From the NCBI GenBank assembly GCA_031261365.1, contig JAISJY010000140.1, positions 1 to 8,847 on the forward strand: a stretch of 8,847 bases of DNA. The letters are read 5' to 3'. The notes under the pieces are model-generated. The model did not search any database, was not told where the DNA came from, and saw nothing but the letters and a program-made list of their open reading frames with translations. Below are positions 1-5,668 of the stretch, piece by piece. The position numbers were made by a program, and so were the translations under genes. This stretch comes from Caryophanales bacterium. Lineage in GTDB: Bacteria > Bacillota_I > Bacilli_A > RFN20 > JAISJY01. Within the stretch, counting starts at the first letter, position 1, and each line of letters starts with the position of its first letter.

Positions 1-90
1 TAATGAAGAAACTTCCGTTGATGAGTTACTTAAAATACCTCCTGTACATGCCACTAAACTTAACAATAAAAGAAATAATGTTTTTTTCAT
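1..90 (-). CDS. Lipoprotein, N-terminal fragment (runs off left edge)
   Basis: This is an open frame of 30 codons from an ATG at 90, still open at base 1. It reads MKKTLFLLLLSLVAC and continues with a Gly/Ser/Thr-rich stretch. The pattern of two lysines, a leucine-rich core and an LVAC lipobox (Cys at residue 15) is a typical type II signal peptide. The mature protein should therefore be lipid-anchored on the outer face of the membrane. The functional domain lies outside the window, so no function can be given. No SD sequence is visible directly before the ATG. Instead, the start codon overlaps the TGA of a 21-codon ORF that has its own SD, which suggests translation by coupling. A promoter lies at 174-202. 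Its signal peptide resembles that of the neighbouring esterase, but such sequences converge easily. Confidence 0.75.
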   Translation of the reverse strand, partial: MKKTLFLLLLSLVACTGGILSNSSTEVSSL

Positions 91-152
91 ACTATATTTT
101 CAAAATAAAAGTCTAATTCAACGAATAACCACAAAACTAGACTTATATTCAT
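87..152 (-). CDS. Putative 21-aa leader peptide coupled to downstream lipoprotein
   Basis: The ATG at 152-150 is preceded by AGGGGG at 163-158 with a 5-nt spacer, a credible SD. The frame encodes 21 residues, starting MNISLVLWLF and ending in acidic and aromatic residues, and stops with TGA at 89-87. That TGA overlaps the ATG of the next lipoprotein as ATGA, a classic coupling junction. The downstream ATG has no SD of its own. It is the first ORF after a near-consensus promoter. I see no run of a single amino acid that would mark it as an attenuation leader. It could instead be only a ribosome-loading device, or the SD could be fortuitous. Its existence as a translated peptide is inference; the SD, start and overlap are seen directly. 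Confidence 0.5.
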   Translation of the reverse strand: MNISLVLWLFVELDFYFENIV

Positions 153-173
153 TTCAACCCCCTATGTAATTTA

Positions 174-202
174 ATAATAAAACATAGCTATAATTTTGTC
201 AA
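174..202 (-). promoter_or_regulatory. Sigma-A promoter, TTGACA-N17-TATTAT
   Basis: On the minus strand TTGACA (202-197) is followed by a 17-nt spacer and TATTAT (179-174). This is a perfect -35, ideal spacing and a -10 with one mismatch. Transcription would start near 167, just before the AGGGGG SD of the 21-codon ORF. The promoter begins only 12 nt after the esterase TAG, so it separates the left-edge lipoprotein from the preceding operon. Confidence 0.85.
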
Positions 203-213
203 TAATTTTTTAT

Positions 214-780
214 CTAAATAACATAGTTATCTATTAGTTGTTCAATACCTGTCTTTTCTTTAATCTTATCTGCTATATTTTGAGCACTCTTTAAATGAGA
301 AACATAAGAACAATGAGAATCTGCTCCTTCTGGGTCCCCATCCTCACCGACTTGTTTAATAATAGTTGGAAATATTCTTGTTTGTAAATTAATCGGTAAA
401 GTTGAAAAAGCTGAAACTGCTGCTGCTCCATTAGATGCTCCACTAGTATAAGTCCAAATGATTTTAGCTTGTGGAAGTTTATTCAATAAATAACTACAAG
501 TTTCTGCGACACTTTCCTTAAATAAATTAATAGCCTCCGTTTTAGCATTACCACTTAAAGTATTTACATAACTACTATAATCATTACCTCCCATATTAAC
601 AATAATAAAGTTAGCTTGATATTGCTCTATATCAAAAGGAATATCAATAATGTTATTGTTTTGGTCAATACCAATAAAGTCTAAAGCCTTTCTAATATTA
701 ACATTACCACTTTTATTGTTATAACCCCATTTAACACCCCAACCACTTTGAGCTACAAATTGAACTTCTGCTTGATACAT
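214..780 (-). CDS. C-terminal half of SGNH/CE2-like esterase
   Basis: This 188-residue frame has no signal peptide, no recognisable SD and no beginning of its own domain. It reads as the continuation of the upstream half after the TAG at 807-805. It carries QSGWGVKWG (residues 11-19, block II), VNMGGNDYSSY (61-71, block III with the oxyanion Asn) and GADSHCSYVSH (152-162, block V with Asp154 and the catalytic His candidate 156). A helix, SAQNIADKIKEKTG, follows as in SGNH enzymes. It ends with TAG at 216-214; TGA follows five codons later at 201-199. The sequence is intact, with no further stops or frameshifts, so the break is either recent or tolerated. As an independent gene it is unlikely to be expressed or active. 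Confidence 0.7.
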   Translation of the reverse strand: MYQAEVQFVAQSGWGVKWGYNNKSGNVNIRKALDFIGIDQNNNIIDIPFDIEQYQANFIIVNMGGNDYSSYVNTLSGNAKTEAINLFKESVAETCSYLLNKLPQAKIIWTYTSGASNGAAAVSAFSTLPINLQTRIFPTIIKQVGEDGDPEGADSHCSYVSHLKSAQNIADKIKEKTGIEQLIDNYVI

Positions 781-804
781 TCTAGCACTTAAATAACCAA
801 AAGA

Positions 805-1407
805 CTATAAAGAAGAAGAGTTATTACTACTCCAACCTTGCCCTTGACTACCTAAAGCTCCATGCCCTGAAATACCACTAGCTCCTAAACAAAGAAACTT
901 TAATCTATCTTTACTTTGATAAGGTAAAAAATAACCATCGGTAGTAATAGATTTAAGAGAAAGAAGTCCATGAGTAGATTCGCTTTCTTTTAATAAAGTA
1001 ATATGGTGCTCTGAATTATCTAAATTACTAAATAAATTATGACTTAAATTATTTTGATTAACTTTTATTCTTTGCCCATCAGGTAATATTTCTTCATCTA
1101 ATGCTACTCTTAAATAAACATCTCCACTACCTACTATATCAAATTGAATGCTTAAACTACTCCCCATAAAACTTAGTTCAATACCACTACTAGTATGATA
1201 AATAGTTTCTATTTTCTTATTGTTATTATATAAATGTCTTCCTTGATAATATAAATATTCACTATGTAACAACTCATTATTTAAGGTACTTACTTTATTA
1301 ATAGAAGAACTTTCTACTATTGAACTTGTTGCTGTACTTAAAGGAGGTACATAAAAAGGGTCATGACAACCTACTAAAAGAAAAACTAATAATAAACTCT
1401 TTTTCAT
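805..1407 (-). CDS. N-terminal half of SGNH/CE2-like esterase lipoprotein
   Basis: This 200-residue frame starts MKKSLLLVFLLVGC, a lipoprotein signal with Cys14 as the lipidated residue. A Ser/Thr-rich linker follows to about residue 50. Residues 50-165 resemble the beta-sandwich of CE2 esterases: a YYQGRHLY opening, GIELSFMGSSLSIQF, VYLRVALDEE, then HHITLLKESES. The SGNH domain begins at about 168 with LKFLCLGASGISGHG, which aligns with the usual GDSITxGYG. The nucleophile Ser177 is present, but the Asp of GDS is Ala, one base away from an Asp codon. The ATG overlaps the malic enzyme TAA by one base (TAATG). An AAAGG SD lies inside that gene, 7 nt before the ATG, indicating coupling. Translation ends at TAG 807-805, leaving only the start of the catalytic domain. 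Confidence 0.8.
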   Translation of the reverse strand: MKKSLLLVFLLVGCHDPFYVPPLSTATSSIVESSSINKVSTLNNELLHSEYLYYQGRHLYNNNKKIETIYHTSSGIELSFMGSSLSIQFDIVGSGDVYLRVALDEEILPDGQRIKVNQNNLSHNLFSNLDNSEHHITLLKESESTHGLLSLKSITTDGYFLPYQSKDRLKFLCLGASGISGHGALGSQGQGWSSNNSSSL

Positions 1408-2555
1408 TAAACCGCCTTTGAAACTGCCTCGGCTATCTTTTGATGAATGCCTTCTTTAAAGATATTAGGTAATATATATAAAGCATTTAACTCTTTCTCA
1501 CTAACTGTATTGGCTAAAGCTAAAGCGGCTGCTATTTCCATTTTAGCTGTTATCTGCTTCGCTCTCACATCTATAGCACCCTTAAAAATAGCAGGGAAAA
1601 CTAAAGCATTATTTATTTGATTAGGTAAATTAGAAACACCTGTTCCAACAATAGCCGCTCCTGCTTTTAAAGCATCCTCTCTGCTTATTTCTGGAGTCGG
1701 ATTAGCTAAAGGAAAAACAATAGCATCTTTATTCATACTTCTAATCATTTCTTGACTAACAATATTACCAATTGAAACCCCAATAAAAACATCACTGCCA
1801 ATTAAAGCATCTTTTAATGAGCCAACCCTGTTATCAATATTTGTTACCTGTGCCATCTTTTCTTGAGCAGAATTATTATTCTTATCACCCTTATTTATAA
1901 TACCAAATCTATCAACCAATGTTAAATGTTTTACTCCTAAACATAATAAAAACTTCCCTATTGCAATACCTGCACTACCTGCTCCATTGATAACAACTTT
2001 AATATTTTCTATCTTTTTATTAACAACTTTCAAAGCATTTAATAAAGCAGCACCAGCCACAATTGCAGTTCCATGTTGGTCATCATGAAAAACAGGAATA
2101 GAACATATATCTCTTAATCTTTCTTCAACTTCAAAACATCTTGGAGCTGAAATATCTTCTAAGTTAATACCAGCATAATTACTTGATAAAAGATAAATAG
2201 TTCTAACTAATTCCTCAACATCATTTGTTTTTAAAACCACTGGCAAAGCATCTATATTAGCAAATCTTTTAAAGATAGCACACTTACCTTCCATAACAGG
2301 AATTGCAGCTTCAGGACCAATATTACCTAAGCCTAAAACTGCTGACCCATCAGTGATAACTGCTACTGTATTACCTCTATTTGTTAAATCAAAAACGGCT
2401 TCAGGATTTCTAACAATTTCTAAACATGGCTCAGCTACACCAGGCGTATAAGCCAAAGCCAAATCATCCATTGTTTCTAAAGGAACTTTATTACTTATCT
2501 GTATTTTACCTTTATTTTTTCTATGTAAAATAAGAGACTCTTGAGCATATTCCAT
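1407..2555 (-). CDS. Malic enzyme (malate oxidoreductase, decarboxylating)
   Basis: This cytosolic enzyme converts malate to pyruvate and CO2, reducing NAD(P). The 382 residues align well with the short bacterial malic enzymes such as Bacillus YtsJ (about 410). Seen from the chosen start: AYTPGVAEPC with catalytic Tyr36, VMEGK with Lys91, INLEDI with metal ligands Glu133/Asp134, FHDDQHGTAIV with Asp158/159, the Rossmann GAGSAG (191-196), and an acidic residue at the end of the next strand (LVDRFG, Asp215), compatible with NAD. An ATG at 2561 is in frame, but the one at 2555 matches the family N-terminus (MEYAQESLILH) and sits 6 nt after AAAGGA; at 2561 the SD would have no spacer. The usual GTGRSDxPNQxNN is GTGVSNLPNQINN (304-316), and the C-terminus is about 25 residues short. 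Stop TAA overlaps the esterase ATG. Confidence 0.92.
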   Translation of the reverse strand: MEYAQESLILHRKNKGKIQISNKVPLETMDDLALAYTPGVAEPCLEIVRNPEAVFDLTNRGNTVAVITDGSAVLGLGNIGPEAAIPVMEGKCAIFKRFANIDALPVVLKTNDVEELVRTIYLLSSNYAGINLEDISAPRCFEVEERLRDICSIPVFHDDQHGTAIVAGAALLNALKVVNKKIENIKVVINGAGSAGIAIGKFLLCLGVKHLTLVDRFGIINKGDKNNNSAQEKMAQVTNIDNRVGSLKDALIGSDVFIGVSIGNIVSQEMIRSMNKDAIVFPLANPTPEISREDALKAGAAIVGTGVSNLPNQINNALVFPAIFKGAIDVRAKQITAKMEIAAALALANTVSEKELNALYILPNIFKEGIHQKIAEAVSKAV

Positions 2556-2561
2556 AATCAT

Positions 2562-2567
2562 TCCTTT
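2562..2567 (-). promoter_or_regulatory. Ribosome binding site AAAGGA deciding the malic enzyme start
   Basis: AAAGGA directly abuts the ATG at 2561 but lies 6 nt before the ATG at 2555, a workable SD distance. It follows immediately after the TAG that ends the surface lipoprotein (2570-2568), so termination and initiation are nearly superimposed. Confidence 0.65.
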
Positions 2568-5500
2568 CTAAGCAGAAAACTCAAATCTATAAGCATAAGC
2601 CGTATCATTAACCGTGATAGTTAAGGTAAAGTTACCGGCACTGACAAAAGTTACATTGACATAGCCAATTCCTGCTACAAAATCAACTACTACAACTGTT
2701 GCTCTACCTGTAGATGAAACTGCATTTATAGTATCAGTCCCATCATAACCTGTTATTTGAACTTTTATTTGAAAATTAGCACCAGGAATAGTAACTTTAG
2801 TAGAACTTCCCCCATTAGCCTCTGGCATCGTTACATCACTTGAAGTTATAGTCACAACCTTTTCAGTCGGTATAACAGGAGCTGGAATAGCGGTAAATCT
2901 ATAATTATATCTACCAAAGTTTGCATCAACAAAATCAATATAAACAGAGAAATCACCCGTATTAACAACTGTTATCAATGAGCCTTCTGTTTCATTATAA
3001 GCTCCAGCCGTTGCTCTTGAATTAGAAATGGTAATTGTAAACTCTCTATTTTCAGCTTCTAAAGGTAGTATTTCAACTACAATATGAAAAGTTGTTCCAA
3101 CCTCTATTTCTGGTCTAGCTGTAGAAGTATTAACAGCAGGTAAAGTTATATCTGGACTAGTAACTGTCACTGTCTTTTCTGTTGGTATAACAGGAGCAGG
3201 AACAGCTTTAAATCTAAACTCTCTATCTATTAATAAAGGGTCAGCAAAACCAACAGTAATAGAGAAATTACCTAAATTACTTGGATTATTAATAACTGTT
3301 ATCAAAGCTCCATCTGTTTCATCATAAGTTCCCACCGTGGCTCTACTATTAGAAGATTTAATATCAAAACCTAAATAATCAGCCGTATTAGGTCCTAAAA
3401 CAACTTTTAAATGGAAAGTAGTATTTTGTTCAATATCAGGTCTAACACTACTATCATTATAAACAGGTAGAGTAATCTCTGGACTAAATATATTTACATC
3501 TGTTACTCTATTATAATCACCAACTACAATATTAACAGTATCAGAAAACCCTCCATCTCTAGTCGTGACTGTAACATTACTTGAACCAGGAATTAAACCT
3601 TTAAAGACACCATCGCCTACTTGTTCAATAACAGTCTCATTTTCCACACTCCAAGAAACAAATTGGTCAGGAGCATTACTTGGTAAAACATTTGCTGTTA
3701 AAGTAACTGTTTGTCCAATACTTATTTGACTACCTGCTGGAGTAATATTAACCCCTGTAACTCCACCTTCTTGCCATTTTAAAATACCTGAACTATTAAA
3801 CTTATTATTAGCATTTATTAAATTAACTTCACTTTCATTTAAACTTGGTAAGGTTGGCAATTCATTATCACCAGACTTCCAAGAAGATAAAGAAACAGGA
3901 TTTACTAATTCTTTATGAAAAGTTGAAGCAGTCGTAAGAGGAGCAACTTCATATTTAGTTAAAGTTGTTTTAGCATTAGCCGTATTTACTAAATTACCAG
4001 AAGTATCTTTAATAGCAATTTCAGCTAAAACATAACTTGAAGCAATATTAGAATTACTTTCACTCTTTCCTGCTATACCACCCACAAAATCACGACCACC
4101 AATTAAAGCACCACCCACATAAGAATTGCTAATTGTTCCAGCATTAATACCAACTAAGCCTCCAACATAAGCATCTCCATGAATAGAAGCAACTCCTAAA
4201 TTATTTGCTTGGTCTCCTAATTCATTAGCTTTACTTTTACTAATAAACTCTTTACTTGATAAACTTCTAGTGAAAGAAACTTCATTAATTGTTCCTTTGT
4301 TATAACCAGCAATACCACCAAAAGCCACATTCTTTAATTCATTTTCTTCTTTACCGTCAGCATAAGCAGATTGAGCAAAAACTCTACCTGTTACACTTGA
4401 CTGATTAATAGTTCCATAATTAAAGCCAACTAAACCACCACCAAAACTATAAGTTGAAGAAGAATTACCAGAGTTCGCTTGATTACCTGCTGGTAAAGTT
4501 GCTGTTGAACTACATCTTTGAATTAAACCATAATTATAAGCAGAAATAGCTCCTGCCCCGATACCTGCTTTAACAGCTCCACTACCACTAACTGAACTAT
4601 TTAATATTTGACCACTAGTTCCATTAACTCCAGCAATAGAACCAGCCCCTGTACTCGTATCATTTTCACTTTTAACACTAACAAACTTTGCTAATGTCCC
4701 AGATTCTTTCTCATCAGTAACTGTGGAAGTACTTTTAACATTATCAATTAAACCTAAATTATTATCGGTTAAAGCTCCAACAGCATAATCTTGATTAGTA
4801 CCAACAACTGTGCCGGTTATAGTTAAGTTTTTAACAACTGCTCCACTACTTATTTGATGAAATAAAGCGGAGTTACCTTGAAAAGTTATACTCTTATTAT
4901 TCCCATCATAAGTACCATTAAAAGTTATCTTTTCAGTGGTAATGATAATTGGGTCTTGAGCCGTGTTTTCTAAGTCAGCTATTTGTTTATAATAACCATT
5001 TAAATAATCACCACTTAAAATACCAAATAAATCTATATTATGAGCGACCAAATAAGGATTATTTTCTTGCCCTTTTCCTTTAAATAAAAAAGGTTCACTA
5101 ATTTCAGTTCCCTGAATATTATTTGAAACTATCCTAACATAATATTCACCACCAATAACATTATCAAAAGTATATTTAACAAAGTCATTACCATTTGGAT
5201 TAGTTTCAACCGTTTTCTCCCCACTCATTAAAGTAAAATCTCCACTTTGCTTTAAGTATACTTGATGGGTAATAGTCTCAGCGTTTTGTTGATACCAAGT
5301 TAAAGTATTAGAAAAAGCAATATTCTCCATATTTACTTCTACAGGGTCACTTGATAAAGCCATCCATTTAGCTTGTAAAGTTAGATCTTTACTAACAATA
5401 TCAACCTCAAAAACCCAATCTCTATTATTTTCTTGCCAAGAAACAAATTGGTCTCCTGCTTCATTAGTTGGATCAGCTGGTTTATTTACTTTTTTACCTT

Positions 5501-5651
5501 GTGTAATGCTTTGAGAAGCCACTGGACTACCACCTTCACCTGTTTCAAAAGTAACTGTAAAACTTTTAACTATCTCGCCTTTACAAGCAACCAAGCTACT
5601 ACTAATTGCTATTAAGCCTAATAACATTAAACCTTTAAATAACTTCTTCAT
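2568..5651 (-). CDS. Large surface lipoprotein: InlB-like repeat, GLUG-like repeats, BIG2-like domain, 3x C-terminal repeat
   Basis: The 1027-residue precursor has a lipoprotein signal with lipobox LVAC (Cys23), so it should be anchored outside the membrane. In order: an InlB B-repeat-like (Listeria-Bacteroides type) domain at about 30-97 (FTVTFETGEGG to LTLQAKW); a fibronectin-III-like stretch at about 104-190; a beta-helix-like region at about 196-600 opening with NNPYLVAHNIDLFGI and carrying GLUG-like units (GGGLVGFNYGTINQSSV, GGIAGYNKGTINEVSF, GGLVGINAGTISNSYVGG); a BIG2-like domain at 631-711; then three related units at 716-826, 827-931 and 932-1027. There is no LPXTG anchor and no visible enzyme motif. 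An adhesin or ligand-binding role is inferred from domain types. An AGGAGG SD lies 11 nt before the ATG, inside the end of the hydrolase gene. The stop is TAG. Confidence 0.85.
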   Translation of the reverse strand: MKKLFKGLMLLGLIAISSSLVACKGEIVKSFTVTFETGEGGSPVASQSITQGKKVNKPADPTNEAGDQFVSWQENNRDWVFEVDIVSKDLTLQAKWMALSSDPVEVNMENIAFSNTLTWYQQNAETITHQVYLKQSGDFTLMSGEKTVETNPNGNDFVKYTFDNVIGGEYYVRIVSNNIQGTEISEPFLFKGKGQENNPYLVAHNIDLFGILSGDYLNGYYKQIADLENTAQDPIIITTEKITFNGTYDGNNKSITFQGNSALFHQISSGAVVKNLTITGTVVGTNQDYAVGALTDNNLGLIDNVKSTSTVTDEKESGTLAKFVSVKSENDTSTGAGSIAGVNGTSGQILNSSVSGSGAVKAGIGAGAISAYNYGLIQRCSSTATLPAGNQANSGNSSSTYSFGGGLVGFNYGTINQSSVTGRVFAQSAYADGKEENELKNVAFGGIAGYNKGTINEVSFTRSLSSKEFISKSKANELGDQANNLGVASIHGDAYVGGLVGINAGTISNSYVGGALIGGRDFVGGIAGKSESNSNIASSYVLAEIAIKDTSGNLVNTANAKTTLTKYEVAPLTTASTFHKELVNPVSLSSWKSGDNELPTLPSLNESEVNLINANNKFNSSGILKWQEGGVTGVNITPAGSQISIGQTVTLTANVLPSNAPDQFVSWSVENETVIEQVGDGVFKGLIPGSSNVTVTTRDGGFSDTVNIVVGDYNRVTDVNIFSPEITLPVYNDSSVRPDIEQNTTFHLKVVLGPNTADYLGFDIKSSNSRATVGTYDETDGALITVINNPSNLGNFSITVGFADPLLIDREFRFKAVPAPVIPTEKTVTVTSPDITLPAVNTSTARPEIEVGTTFHIVVEILPLEAENREFTITISNSRATAGAYNETEGSLITVVNTGDFSVYIDFVDANFGRYNYRFTAIPAPVIPTEKVVTITSSDVTMPEANGGSSTKVTIPGANFQIKVQITGYDGTDTINAVSSTGRATVVVVDFVAGIGYVNVTFVSAGNFTLTITVNDTAYAYRFEFSA
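2571..3506 (-). repeat. Three tandem approximately 105-residue repeats at lipoprotein C-terminus
   Basis: Units start near codons 716, 827 and 932 of the lipoprotein (bases 3506, 3173 and 2858). Shared landmarks are a TSPDITLP-like opening, ARPEIExxTTFH (weakened in unit 3), SNSRATxGxYxExxGxLITV, a final FRFxAxPAPVIPTEK, and SSTGRATV at the matching place in unit 3. Units 1 and 2 are most alike and unit 3 is diverged. At DNA level, ggtataacaggagcwgga recurs at 2869-2886 and 3184-3201 with one mismatch, exactly 315 nt (105 codons) apart, showing relatively recent duplication. I do not recognise the fold; it looks like an all-beta module. Confidence 0.75.
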
Positions 5652-5662
5652 ATATTTTCTTT

Positions 5663-5668
5663 CCTCCT
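5663..5668 (-). promoter_or_regulatory. SD AGGAGG overlapping the hydrolase stop codon
   Basis: AGGAGG matches the anti-SD fully and overlaps the TAG (5669-5667) of the upstream hydrolase. The spacer to the lipoprotein ATG is 11 nt, slightly long. The overlap implies that ribosomes finishing the hydrolase release next to the new start, supporting coupled expression. Confidence 0.7.

Larger units (their letters stand above)
214..1407 (-). pseudogene. SGNH/CE2-like esterase lipoprotein interrupted by one in-frame TAG
   Basis: The 603-nt and 567-nt open frames here share one reading frame. They are separated only by TAG at 807-805 and eight sense codons (reading SFGYLSAR), and no indel is needed to join them. 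Together they give about 397 positions with the layout of carbohydrate esterase family 2: lipoprotein signal (Cys14), N-terminal beta-sandwich (about 50-165), then an SGNH hydrolase domain. That domain has block I GAS (nucleophile candidate Ser177), block II SGWG, block III GGND (273-276) and a block V D-x-H (Asp363, His365). The stop falls between blocks I and II, so neither half can hold a complete active site. The downstream half has no SD at its first ATG. The likeliest reading is a recent nonsense mutation or sequence error; amber readthrough is a less likely alternative. Confidence 0.7.

Noticed and set aside
5433..5615. Plus-strand open frame of 60 codons
   Set aside because: It lies wholly antisense to the signal peptide and InlB-like domain of the surface lipoprotein, has no SD or family resemblance, and is Cys/Phe-rich as expected from antisense reading.
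2571..5651. CRISPR or short tandem DNA repeats
   Set aside because: Repetition is at protein level (GLUG-like units, approximately 105-residue modules) with divergent DNA; there are no uniform short repeats with spacers.
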